Below are positions 24,878-33,343 of a stretch of DNA of 58,650 nucleotides, one piece after another; the first letter of the stretch is position 1; every line of letters starts with the position of its first letter. The stretch covers positions 1 through 58,650 of the forward strand of contig SLPC01000188.1 of the NCBI GenBank assembly GCA_007132185.1, given 5' to 3'. The stretch is from Anaerolineae bacterium. Lineage in GTDB: Bacteria > Chloroflexota > Anaerolineae > UBA1429. The position numbers were made by a program, and so were the translations under genes. The notes beneath the pieces are model-generated. The model saw only the letters and a list, made by a program, of their open reading frames with translations. It did not search any database and was not told where the DNA came from.

Positions 24878-26329
24878 TTACGCCACCTCGAACATGGTTG
24901 TCATCCAGTGGTAGAAATTGTCGCCTGAGGCCACCAAGTGGTCGTACAGGCGCTGCATCAACGGGCGCCGGATCCCGCCATAGGCCGGGTCGTCGATGCG
25001 GTTATGCAGCTCGTAGGGGTCTACGGCCAGGTCATAGAGCTCGTTCACATCGGGCGGGTTGACCACCAGCTTGTAGCGAAGGGTGCGGATGCCCCGCTGG
25101 GGATAGGGAAAGTGGTGACCGTGGAACTGGAGGAACACCGCGTCGGGCCAGTCGCGGGGCGCTTCGCCTTCCAGCAGGGGCCGGATGCTTTGCCCGGCCA
25201 CATGCCCCGGCGTGGGCACCCCGGCAATATCGAGGAAGGTGGGCATCAGGTCCATGAGGGTCAGCATCTCGTAGCAGATGCCACCCGACGGCGTGTGCCC
25301 CGGCCAGCGGGCCAGCATCGGGATGCGGTAGATGTCGTCGTACATCATGGGGCCCTTGTCGCTCAGGCGATGATTGCCCACAAAGCCGCCGTGGTCGGTG
25401 CTAAAGAAGAGGGCGGTGTCGTCGCGCAGGCCCAGGTCGTCCACCGCCTGCAGGATGCGCCCGATCTGCTCGTCAATCAGCGTGACATAACCCCAGAACA
25501 TGGCCGTGAGCTTTTGCCATGTCTCCCAGGAGTAGCTGTCAAAGGCCCAGTGCTGCGAGTACCATTCGTGCACCTGGGGTTTGTCGTCGAAATCCTCTTG
25601 CATACTGGGGTGCGGGTGCACGTCGCCGGGGTCGTACAGGTCGGCGTACTCTTGCGGGAGATAGTAGGGCAGGTGGGGACCGAAAAAGTCGGTGCGCAAA
25701 AAGAACGGTTGCCCCTTGTCATGATAGCCCAGCGCGTACTCCTGTAGGCGCTCGATGGTGCGCTCGGCGAGAAAGTAGGGGTAGGTGCCCTCCACCGGGC
25801 CCTCATAGATGCCGCCGATGGCGATGGATGGCTTGCCGTTGGGAAAGGTACCATGGATCTCGTCGCGCACCGACCAGCGCGGCAGGGCATGCTCCTCCAG
25901 GTACGCCTCATAGGCGGGGTGCTGCTTGGGCGCATCCCAACCGGGCAGGTGCGTGCCCTCAAAGCCATACTCCTCGGGTCCCTTGCGCAGGCCCAAGTGC
26001 CACTTGCCCACGACCCCGCACCGGTAGCCGGCCTCTGACAGATAGTGGCTAAAGGGGATCAGTCCCTCGGGCATCTCCCAGGGGTAGCCCACATTGCGCT
26101 CAAAGTTGGCCAACATGCCATGGGCGTGGGGCTCGAGGCCCGTGAGCAGCGTGGCTCGCACGGCGGTGCAGATGGCGGTATTGGTGTAGGCGTGGTCAAA
26201 GCGCACGCCCTCGGCCGCAATCTGATCACAGTTTGGCGTACGACAGACGGGCGCGCCGTAGCACCCCAGCGAATCGCGCCGCTGCTGGTCGGTCATGAGC
26301 AACAGGATATTGTGCCGCCGCTCGGCCAT
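24878..26329 (-). CDS. Type I sulfatase (formylglycine-dependent)
   Basis: A 483-residue alkaline-phosphatase-superfamily sulfatase. The N-terminus NILLLMTDQQRRDSLGCYGA gives the metal-binding Asp/Gln. CTAVRATLLTG at residues 54-64 is the C-x-A-x-R variant of the motif whose cysteine is converted to formylglycine. VVGKWHLG and FFSTDHGGFVGNH (second metal motif) follow. No signal peptide is seen, so the enzyme appears cytoplasmic. Substrates of this group are sulfated sugars or aryl sulfates. Its neighbours are a glycerate-kinase-like and an enolase-like gene. Confidence 0.93.
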   Translation of the reverse strand: MAERRHNILLLMTDQQRRDSLGCYGAPVCRTPNCDQIAAEGVRFDHAYTNTAICTAVRATLLTGLEPHAHGMLANFERNVGYPWEMPEGLIPFSHYLSEAGYRCGVVGKWHLGLRKGPEEYGFEGTHLPGWDAPKQHPAYEAYLEEHALPRWSVRDEIHGTFPNGKPSIAIGGIYEGPVEGTYPYFLAERTIERLQEYALGYHDKGQPFFLRTDFFGPHLPYYLPQEYADLYDPGDVHPHPSMQEDFDDKPQVHEWYSQHWAFDSYSWETWQKLTAMFWGYVTLIDEQIGRILQAVDDLGLRDDTALFFSTDHGGFVGNHRLSDKGPMMYDDIYRIPMLARWPGHTPSGGICYEMLTLMDLMPTFLDIAGVPTPGHVAGQSIRPLLEGEAPRDWPDAVFLQFHGHHFPYPQRGIRTLRYKLVVNPPDVNELYDLAVDPYELHNRIDDPAYGGIRRPLMQRLYDHLVASGDNFYHWMTTMFEVA

Positions 26330-26409
26330 GAGCGCCTCCTTTGGTGCAAGTGATCTTGGACGGCGCAGGGCCTGGCCCCATGCGGATAGGTCGCCCTCGA
26401 ACGGGAAAG

Positions 26410-27864
26410 CTATTCGCTGTCCCCCATCACGAGGATCACGCCCAGGTCCTGCAGGCCGGTGCTCTGCGTAGCCAGTATGCCGCTATCCAGCGCCAGCAGA
26501 GCCGGGGTAGCGTCGTGACGCTTGAGAGTTGCTCCCAGATCCACATTCCGCTCCTGCGCCTCGGCCATAGTATAGCCATCGACGATCCCACCCGCCAGCG
26601 TGGGAATGTGCTCGGCGCCGGGGGTATATTGCGCCCCGGGGCCATCGGTGCCGTCGGTGTCAACGGCGCCCATGACGATCCGCTGATTGCCGGCGATCTC
26701 CTGAGCCGCCGCCAGGGCCCACTCCTGATTGCGGCCGCCGATGCCCGACTGTTGCCCCACAGTCACCAGCAGCTCGCCGCCGGTGATCAGCGCCACGGGC
26801 GCTTTAAATGGGTGCGCGCTCTTGGCGATGGTCTTGGCGATGGCGGCGGCATAGCGCCCGGCGTGAGCCGCCTCGACGCCCAGGCCTGTGGCCAGCAGCA
26901 CAGGCTGGTAGCCCAGCTCTTGGGCGCGCTTGCGAGGGGTCACCCAGCGGCCTTCCTCTTCGTGGAACATGCCAAAAATGCGGTGGGGGAACTCGAGGTA
27001 TTGCTCGGGCTTGATCGTCTCAAAGGCCGGGTCAGCCCGCAGCAGGTTGTCGCGCACCGACTCGGGCACGGCCTCCCAGGCATCCCACTTTTTCAGATTG
27101 TCGATGGCGTCGGCATAAGTGGAGCAATCGGGAAAGCTGTGCACCCAGGTGTTCTCATAGATCAACTCTTGCCAGGGGCGCGGCTCTTTGGCCAGTAGGT
27201 GTATGGCGCACGCGGGCAGCAGATGGGCAGCAAAGCGCCCTCCTTTGAGGACATCCAGATGGTTGCGGATGGGAGAGAGGTCGCTGGTAGGGACGCCGCG
27301 TTCGATCTGCAGCATATAGACGGTGCGCCGCACATCCTCCAGGCTCACGCCCGGCGCGGGCAGCGTCAGCAGCGAGGAAAATCCGCTCGCGCCCACGGTG
27401 AACACCAGGTCGTCGGCGGTCAAGCCCTGAGTCATCTCCAGGATGCGTCGGCTCCCCCGTACGCAGTCCTCGTCAGGGACAGGATGCGAGCCCAGGGTGA
27501 CCTCGATGCGTTTGAGATACGCGGGGTCGCCGCCCTTCTTGTCAATGATATGGCCGCCTGCGAGGCGATCTCCCAGGATCTCTTCCAGGGCTTGTGCCGC
27601 ACGCTGGACGCCCTTGCCGGCGCCAAACACCCAGATGCGGCCCAGCGTGGAGAGATCATACGCGTCAGTGCCGCTCCAGGGCGAGCCCAGCGGATCAAAG
27701 GCCGGGTTGCCCACCAGCAATCGATTGGCCTCCACGCGCACCAACTTGTGTACATTGTGATAGGGGTCCGCAGCCTGCAGCCCCGCCTCGATGATCTCCA
27801 TGACCGCTCGGCGGCCGCCGACGTTGCCGTGCGACACCAAGGTCTCTAGGTTTCTGACGCCCAT
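26410..27864 (-). CDS. Glycerate 2-kinase-like protein (MOFRL/DUF4147 family)
   Basis: A 484-residue protein of the GckA/TtuD family, which phosphorylates D-glycerate to 2-phosphoglycerate. Visible blocks are the N-terminal DUF4147 region (RIWVFGAGKGVQRAAQALEE, HIIDKKGG, VTLGSHPVPDE, FTVGASGFSSLLTLPAPG) and the C-terminal MOFRL region (ALITGGELLVTVG, GGRNQEWALAAA, MGAVDTDGTDGPG). The usual ASGGGS reading in the first domain is here GASGF, and the protein is about 40 residues longer than typical. A different sugar acid is therefore possible. The ATG at 27864 follows GGAGGAG. It ends 80 bases before the sulfatase. Confidence 0.88.
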   Translation of the reverse strand: MGVRNLETLVSHGNVGGRRAVMEIIEAGLQAADPYHNVHKLVRVEANRLLVGNPAFDPLGSPWSGTDAYDLSTLGRIWVFGAGKGVQRAAQALEEILGDRLAGGHIIDKKGGDPAYLKRIEVTLGSHPVPDEDCVRGSRRILEMTQGLTADDLVFTVGASGFSSLLTLPAPGVSLEDVRRTVYMLQIERGVPTSDLSPIRNHLDVLKGGRFAAHLLPACAIHLLAKEPRPWQELIYENTWVHSFPDCSTYADAIDNLKKWDAWEAVPESVRDNLLRADPAFETIKPEQYLEFPHRIFGMFHEEEGRWVTPRKRAQELGYQPVLLATGLGVEAAHAGRYAAAIAKTIAKSAHPFKAPVALITGGELLVTVGQQSGIGGRNQEWALAAAQEIAGNQRIVMGAVDTDGTDGPGAQYTPGAEHIPTLAGGIVDGYTMAEAQERNVDLGATLKRHDATPALLALDSGILATQSTGLQDLGVILVMGDSE

Positions 27865-27965
27865 GCCTGTCTGCTCCTCCGTTGGATACACGCTGGGTTG
27901 GCGCAATCGACGCCGGGCCGATCAGAGATCCCAACACCGATCGCATCATGGTCGATTGGTGACGT

Positions 27966-29243
27966 CTAGGCTTGCTTGTGGCCTTTGAAGAGGGCCTTGC
28001 CCGGCCAGATGGCAGCCGCGCCCAGTTCCTCTTCCAGCGCCATCATGCGTCGCTGGTTGTAGGCGCGCACCTGTCCCGCCCGCAGGCCGATGGCATAGTC
28101 CGCGATGGTGGCCCGGTCCCCACGGCTGCCGCACGGGTGCACGTTATAGCCATGGTTGAGGCAGTACTCGGCCGCATCCAGCGCCTCAGTCACAGTACCC
28201 ACCTGGGTGATCTTGAGGACCATCGAGTTGGCGGCGCCAATCTCGACCCCCATCTTGACCCGCTCGATGTTGGTGGTAAAGAGATCGTCGCCCACGATCT
28301 CGATGCCGGTCGTCTCGGTGATGATAGCGTGGCCCTCCATGTCCTCCTCGTGCAGGGGATCTTCAATAGAGACGATGGGGTAGTTGGCAACGATCTCCTG
28401 GTAAAAGGCCACCATCTCGTCGCGCGATCTCTCGCCCTCCGAGTAGATGCCGACGTATTTGTCAATGTCCTCTTCATAGTAGCAGCCTGCCGCCGCATCG
28501 TAATAGATCCCGATCTTGTCGGCCCCATGGGTGTTCTCGATGGCCTGGGTCATCAGATCAAGGATCTCGCGGTCATCTCTGGTGGCGCCGATCATCCAGA
28601 AGGAGTGATAGCTATTTGCCAGCGAGTGGCGACGAAAGACTCCCATACCATAGCGCTCGATCACCAGACGGGTGAACTCGCGTTGCATGGTGTCAGCCAT
28701 CTCGATGGCCTGCTCAAATCCGCCGGCGCCATGAGGTATGATCTCATAGCTGGGCTTGAGCCAGCGGGTGTTGCCGGGATCGCGGTAGCGGCCCGACAGG
28801 CAGATGCCAAAAATGGGCATGGGAAAGGTAGACGCATTGACGCCGCCGATGTACTGGTAGAGTGGTAGGCCGGCGGCGTTGGCCCCCGCGTCGCAGACCG
28901 CCAGCGACACGCCTACGATGGTGTTGGCGCCCAGTCTGGCTTTGTTGGGCGTGCCGTCCAGACGAATCATGATCTCGTCGATCTCACGCTGCTGGCTGAC
29001 GGGCATGCCGATGAGGTGCGGTGCAATCTCTTCTACGTTCTTTACAGCCTGACGCAATCCCATGCCCCTGAATCGCTCTCCACCGTCGAGCACAAAGGCG
29101 GCTTCATAGATGCCGGTCGAGACGCCGGCCTCGGGGGTAGAGCGCCCCCTGGCGCCGGTGTCCGTCGTTACAATAACCTCGAGGGCTGGCCAGCGTGCCC
29201 CCATAATCTCTTTGGCCTGAATGCTGGTGATCTTGGTAGTCAT
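27966..29243 (-). CDS. Divergent enolase paralogue
   Basis: A 425-residue protein clearly homologous to enolase along its length. The metal ligands (Asp in IYYDAAAG, Glu in SIEDPL, Asp in GDDLFTTN), one catalytic lysine (VLKITQVGT) and the active-site histidine (NVHPCG) are present. Several hallmark residues are changed. The loop VPSGAS reads TPEAGVS. The second catalytic lysine (GQIKTG) is Arg in GQVRAY. SGETED reads CGSRGD, and the catalytic Glu loop GDEGGFAP is missing. It therefore may not make phosphoenolpyruvate from 2-phosphoglycerate and may act on another acid. The ATG at 29243 follows GGAGGAG. It lies upstream of the glycerate-kinase-like gene. Confidence 0.85.
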   Translation of the reverse strand: MTTKITSIQAKEIMGARWPALEVIVTTDTGARGRSTPEAGVSTGIYEAAFVLDGGERFRGMGLRQAVKNVEEIAPHLIGMPVSQQREIDEIMIRLDGTPNKARLGANTIVGVSLAVCDAGANAAGLPLYQYIGGVNASTFPMPIFGICLSGRYRDPGNTRWLKPSYEIIPHGAGGFEQAIEMADTMQREFTRLVIERYGMGVFRRHSLANSYHSFWMIGATRDDREILDLMTQAIENTHGADKIGIYYDAAAGCYYEEDIDKYVGIYSEGERSRDEMVAFYQEIVANYPIVSIEDPLHEEDMEGHAIITETTGIEIVGDDLFTTNIERVKMGVEIGAANSMVLKITQVGTVTEALDAAEYCLNHGYNVHPCGSRGDRATIADYAIGLRAGQVRAYNQRRMMALEEELGAAAIWPGKALFKGHKQA

Positions 29244-29322
29244 GGGTTCCTCTCCTCCAACCGGTATGCGGATTCGCTCCAGGCTGACAGCGTTGTCACC
29301 ATCGGCATCTGCGCCGCGGGCG

Positions 29323-29331
29323 ATTATACCA
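29323..29331 (-). promoter_or_regulatory. Extended -10 promoter for the enolase-like operon
   Basis: Minus-strand TGGTATAAT: a perfect -10 box with the extended TG. The -35 region (CTGGCT, 29346-29351) is weak. Confidence 0.5.
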
Positions 29332-29496
29332 TGTTTCACGCAGAGAGCCAGATCAGGTCTCGCCAGCAGTCCAAGATACGAAGGGCACGCTCCAGACTGG
29401 GGTCCGCATACTCGGCCCATACGAGAGCGATACGCTTCTAAATCGAGGGTCTACGGTATACTATGTTAAATTCCACCCCCATAAAGCAGCCGAATA

Positions 29497-29505
29497 TGCT
29501 ATAAT
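29497..29505 (+). promoter_or_regulatory. Extended -10 promoter for the cytidylate-kinase-like genes
   Basis: TGCTATAAT, a perfect -10 box with an extended TG and no good -35 box. It has the same form as the htrA promoter at 43900-43908. The leader to the ATG is about 155 bases. Confidence 0.5.
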
Positions 29506-29666
29506 GAGCACAGAAGGCAGAGCAGCCGGCTATCGCGCTGGCTCTTGAGCCGTGATCTGAGCCGGCAGTGCTGCCCCGATCAGCGCGAGTCGTGTCAAAC
29601 GGATGGTCATCCCCTAGTGGCGCCATCCCTTGGTCGACCGGGCATACGTTTACGAGGAGGACGATC

Positions 29667-30347
29667 ATGACAGTCATCACAATGTCACGTCAACTCGGCT
29701 CCGGCAGTGAGGAACTGGCACAGCGGCTCTGTCAGGAACATGGGCTCGTCACGTTCAGCAAGCAGATGATGGCCCGCGTGGCCAGTGAGGTGGGGATTTC
29801 GTCCAGTGAGATCGTCGACTATTCGGAGGAAGAGTATCAGCGACGTGGGTTCTTTGAGGCGCTGTTCCGTCGATCCCGTCCGGTGGCCGAGTTCTCTACA
29901 TGGATTGGTAGCCCCGTGGTAGGCTATGAGCGGCGTACGCGCCTTCTTGACGAGGCTGGCGCGATCGACCTGATTCGGGCCACGGTACGAAAGGCCCACG
30001 AGCATGGTCAAGCACTCATTATTGGCCGTGGGGGGCAGGTCATCCTTGAAGACGAGCCCGACGTTCTGCACATACGTGTCGTAGCTCCGTTTGAGGCGCG
30101 CGTAAAGAGATTGCAGGATAGTCAAAACATGACACCGGCGCAGGCTCGTCGCTACCTGCAGGAGATGGACAGTAACTCGGCCGAGTACTTGCGCAGCTTT
30201 TTCCATGTTGACCCTGATGACGCCACGCTCTATCATCTGACCATGAACACGGAACGGTTGGGTCTAGAGGGGGCGCTGGGGTTGACGAACAAGGCGCTAG
30301 AAGTGATGCCTGAGAGGCACCATACGCTCTCGAAGGGTCGCTCCTAG
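29667..30347 (+). CDS. Cytidylate-kinase-like family protein, copy 1
   Basis: A 226-residue P-loop-fold protein starting MTVITMSRQLGSGSEELAQR, the N-terminus of the cytidylate-kinase-like family (PF13189 type), in which the Walker lysine is not conserved. It contains IIGRGGQVILEDEPDVLHIRVVAPFEARVKRL (the strand with the LID-like arginines) and a C-terminal VDPDDATLYHLTMNT. The inserted segment FRRSRPVAEFSTWIGSPVVGYE, shared with copy 2, is not part of classical CMP kinase. The ATG at 29667 follows GAGGAGG. A true CMP kinase would be housekeeping. Two tandem copies in a stress block suggest another nucleotide role. Confidence 0.8.
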   Translation: MTVITMSRQLGSGSEELAQRLCQEHGLVTFSKQMMARVASEVGISSSEIVDYSEEEYQRRGFFEALFRRSRPVAEFSTWIGSPVVGYERRTRLLDEAGAIDLIRATVRKAHEHGQALIIGRGGQVILEDEPDVLHIRVVAPFEARVKRLQDSQNMTPAQARRYLQEMDSNSAEYLRSFFHVDPDDATLYHLTMNTERLGLEGALGLTNKALEVMPERHHTLSKGRS

Positions 30348-30535
30348 TCGACCGATGCGCTGACGGTTCAGGGACTGGCCCCTATTCACGCTCACAAGCG
30401 TGTCTGATGGTGGCCGATGGACGGCCATTCCTCGGAGTATGCTTATGTGCGCTTGTTGATTCGTGGTTGCAGAGGGTATGGCTTCTGATCGGATGTGCCT
30501 TGGCCAGCTGCTGACCAGCAGCAACGAGGAGACCC

Positions 30536-31213
30536 ATGGCACTCATTACCATATCGCGGCAGATCGGATCTGGCAGCCAGGAACTGTCACAGCTCCTGTG
30601 CTCCGAGCTCGATCTGGCCCCGCTTGATAAATATACGATGTTACGTGTTGCATATGAGGCAGGCATATCACCACAAGAGTTCGTTGATTATTCTGAGGAC
30701 GAATACGAGCGACGAGGATTTCTCGACGAGCTATTCAGACGGTCGCGCCCGTTGGCCGAGACCGATATGTGGATCGGGAGCCCGGATATCGGATACGAAC
30801 GACGCTCCCGCATTCTGGACGAGCATGATGCCATCGATATGGTGCGTGCCACGATCATGGCTGCCTACGAGCGAGATCAGGTTCTGATCATCGGCCGAGG
30901 TGGCCAGGCGATTCTCGAGCACGAGCCTGATGTATTGCACGTACGCGTAATCGCTCCGATGGAGGAACGATTGGCGCACATTGAGGCTCAGCACGAGATG
31001 GAGCGCACGCAGGCACTTGGCTATCTGCAGGACTCGGATGCCAACACCGCCGAGTATCTGCAAAAGTTCTATCATATCGATCCAGATGATCCCACGATGT
31101 ATCATCTGATCGTCAATACCGACAAGCTGAGCATCAAAGGGGCGGCTGTACTGATAGAGCAGGCTTTTAGGAGGCTGCCGCCGCGCTCTAGCAAGGCTGA
31201 TGACCAAGAGTGA
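30536..31213 (+). CDS. Cytidylate-kinase-like family protein, copy 2
   Basis: A 225-residue paralogue of the preceding gene, alignable over the whole length: ITISRQIGSGSQELSQ at the start, then VDYSEDEYERRGFLDELFRR, IIGRGGQAILEHEPDVLHVR and IDPDDPTMYHLIVNT. By eye more than half the residues are identical. It lies 188 bases after copy 1, and the gap contains a short GC stem (GGTGGCCG ... CGGCCATT near 30409-30429) but no clear promoter. The ATG follows GAGGAG. The pair arose by tandem duplication and may form a heterodimer. Confidence 0.8.
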   Translation: MALITISRQIGSGSQELSQLLCSELDLAPLDKYTMLRVAYEAGISPQEFVDYSEDEYERRGFLDELFRRSRPLAETDMWIGSPDIGYERRSRILDEHDAIDMVRATIMAAYERDQVLIIGRGGQAILEHEPDVLHVRVIAPMEERLAHIEAQHEMERTQALGYLQDSDANTAEYLQKFYHIDPDDPTMYHLIVNTDKLSIKGAAVLIEQAFRRLPPRSSKADDQE

Positions 31214-31321
31214 AAGAGTCCTGCGTCCTTGCTGCCGACTCATGCCGGCGAGGTTGCAGGATTTCGCCTAGGGGGCCTATCGGAGATAGGTCTTTGATAG
31301 ATAAGAGAAAGGAATACGTCA

Positions 31322-32500
31322 GTGGGCAAAGGCATACGCATAGGAAGCCTCTTTGGTATCAACATCCATATTGACTGGACTTGGATCTTTATCTTTGCAC
31401 TGATCACCTGGAGCCTCTCTGTGGCCCTTGGGCAATTTCGTCCTGATCTAGATACAGGCACAGCATGGGGTCTCGCGGCCTTTGCGGCCCTCCTGTTCTT
31501 TGCCTCGGTTCTTGCCCATGAGATGGCCCACTCCCTCGTCGCTCGCTCGCAGGGACTTCCCGTGCGGAATATCACCCTCTTTATCTTTGGGGGGGTATCC
31601 AGTATCGAGCGAGAGCCAGAGTCACCGCGCAACGAGTTTCTCATGGCGATCGTGGGGCCGCTGACCAGCCTCGTGATCGGGGTGATACTGCTGTTTGCCG
31701 TGGGCGCCAGGCTGCCGGACGCACCCGATCTGCTGCAGCGGCCGCAGCAGCTCTTTGAGGTAATTGGATTGGCCAGTATGCTGGGCCTCTGGCTTGGCTC
31801 TGTAAACATGCTGCTAGGATTCTTTAACCTGATCCCTGCGTTTCCTCTGGATGGTGGGCGGGTCCTGCGATCGATCTTCTGGGCCATTACCAACAACCTT
31901 CAGCGAGCGACGGGCTGGGCATCAGCTATCGGCCAGGGCATCGCCTGGGTCTTTATCATCACCGGCATCGCCATGGCGTTTGGGTTTCGTGTTCCCCTGT
32001 TCGGCACGGGCGTCGTGAATGGTCTCTGGCTGGCGTTTATCGGATGGTTTCTCAATAGCGCTGCCTCGCGCAGCTACCGTCAGGTGGTAGTCCAGGACAT
32101 ACTGGCTGATGTGCCCGTGACAGAGATCATGCGTCGCAATCCACCAGTCGTGCCACCTGACATCTCTGTCAGTGCCCTTGTTCATGAGCACGTCATGGGC
32201 TCTGATGACTATGGCTTTCCCGTGATGGATCGCGATAGCCTTGTGGGCCTGGTGACGATGCAGGATGTGCGCGGCATATCGAGAGAGCGCTGGGAGAATG
32301 TCGATGTAAGGGAGATCATGACGCCTCGTGACGAGCTGCTAACAGTGGGTGCAGAGGGAGATGCGGCCCAGGCCTTCAACACCCTGATGCAGCGAGACGT
32401 GCGGCAGCTGCCAGTGCTGGAGGATGGACAGTTGGTCGGATTACTGAGACGCAATGATCTGGTTCGTTGGCTCCAGCTACACTCCGAGTCCGAGGGCTAG
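31322..32500 (+). CDS. Site-2 protease-family (M50) intramembrane metalloprotease with tandem CBS domains
   Basis: A 392-residue protein. Residues 1-225 have six hydrophobic helices with the zinc motif HEMAH (66-70) and the second motif NLIPAFPLDGGRVLRS near residue 175. Residues 260-385 are two CBS domains (VTEIMRRNPPVVPPDISVSAL ... REIMTPRDELLTVGAEGDA), which normally bind adenine nucleotides. Such S2P-CBS proteins cleave membrane substrates, often anti-sigma factors, under nucleotide control. It starts at GTG (31322) after AAAGGAA. The substrate is unknown, and no sigma/anti-sigma pair is in the window. Confidence 0.92.
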   Translation: MGKGIRIGSLFGINIHIDWTWIFIFALITWSLSVALGQFRPDLDTGTAWGLAAFAALLFFASVLAHEMAHSLVARSQGLPVRNITLFIFGGVSSIEREPESPRNEFLMAIVGPLTSLVIGVILLFAVGARLPDAPDLLQRPQQLFEVIGLASMLGLWLGSVNMLLGFFNLIPAFPLDGGRVLRSIFWAITNNLQRATGWASAIGQGIAWVFIITGIAMAFGFRVPLFGTGVVNGLWLAFIGWFLNSAASRSYRQVVVQDILADVPVTEIMRRNPPVVPPDISVSALVHEHVMGSDDYGFPVMDRDSLVGLVTMQDVRGISRERWENVDVREIMTPRDELLTVGAEGDAAQAFNTLMQRDVRQLPVLEDGQLVGLLRRNDLVRWLQLHSESEG

Positions 32501-32526
32501 CTGGGCCAAACAAAAAGGGGGCGCAT

Positions 32527-33201
32527 ATGATGTTTCAAGACCGTACAGACGCGGGCGCCAAGCTCGCGGAGAGACTTGACGACTATGCTGATCGCGACGA
32601 TATTATTGTATGGGGGCTACCCCGAGGCGGAGTCTTGGTGGCCCTTGAGGTGGCGCGTGCGCTGGACGCCCCGTTGGACGTTTCTGTCGTGCGCAAGCTG
32701 GGTGTCCCCGATCAGCCCGAGTTGGCCATGGGCGCTGTGGCTGCGGGGGGCGTGCGCGTCCTCAACGACGAGATTTTGGCCATGCTGAATATCAGCGATC
32801 AAGCCATCGATGACGTGACTCGTCGAGAGATGGAGACGCTGGAGCGCCAGCAACTCGATTTCAGTGGCGAAACCGAGCCCGCCGATCCCAAAGGCAAAAC
32901 GGTGATTCTTGTGGACGACGGTTTGGCTACAGGCGCCACGATGCGTGCCGTCGTAGAGGCAGCACGCCGCCGCAATCCCGCGCGCATCGTCGTGGCGGTG
33001 CCGGTCGCACCACCCGATGTCCGGCAAGATTTTGAGGCACTCGTAGATGAGGTGGTCTGTGTTTCCACGCCCGAGCCCTTTTCTGGCGTGGGTGCCTGGT
33101 ATCGTGATTTCCGACAGACCACCAACAGGCAGGTTCAGGACGCGCTGGAGGAGGCGCGTAGCTGGCACGAGCACGACTTCTCAGGGTCCGATGATGCGTA
33201 G
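32527..33201 (+). CDS. Phosphoribosyltransferase-domain protein
   Basis: A 224-residue type I PRTase-fold protein with the PRPP-binding motif VILVDDGLATGATMRAVVEA near residue 125 and VWGLPRGGVLVALEVARALDAPLDV near residue 30. The group is uncharacterised, often encoded beside universal stress proteins, and includes domains of the mycobacterial DosR regulon. A nucleotide-salvage specificity cannot be assigned. The ATG pair at 32527/32530 follows AAAGGGGG. The gap from the S2P gene is 26 bases, so they are probably co-transcribed. Confidence 0.85.
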   Translation: MMFQDRTDAGAKLAERLDDYADRDDIIVWGLPRGGVLVALEVARALDAPLDVSVVRKLGVPDQPELAMGAVAAGGVRVLNDEILAMLNISDQAIDDVTRREMETLERQQLDFSGETEPADPKGKTVILVDDGLATGATMRAVVEAARRRNPARIVVAVPVAPPDVRQDFEALVDEVVCVSTPEPFSGVGAWYRDFRQTTNRQVQDALEEARSWHEHDFSGSDDA

Positions 33202-33343
33202 ATAGGCTCTGATTAGGTATAGTTATCATCTAGCCGTGGCAATGAAGGACATTGCGAGATGGATATGTTGCTGGCGGCTGTTTGAGGAGAGCCCGGTACC
33301 CTCTCGAGCGGGCATTGGCTTCTCTCTATAAGGAGGTACGTTC

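Larger units (their letters stand above)
29244..29666. other. Divergent intergenic region, about 420 bp, no gene
   Basis: Separates the enolase-like gene (minus) from the first cytidylate-kinase-like gene (plus). It holds an extended -10 promoter for each direction (29323-29331 minus; 29497-29505 plus), a second TATACT at 29457, and no credible reading frame. It marks the border between the minus-strand sulfatase block and the plus-strand stress block. Confidence 0.6.

Noticed and set aside
29667-31213. Mobile-element duplication around the two cytidylate-kinase-like genes
   Set aside because: No terminal repeats or transposase. The copies differ enough to be an old gene duplication.
31276-31290. 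Short hairpin CCTATC/GATAGG before the S2P gene
   Set aside because: Only 6 bp with a 3-base loop and no T run, too weak to call a terminator.
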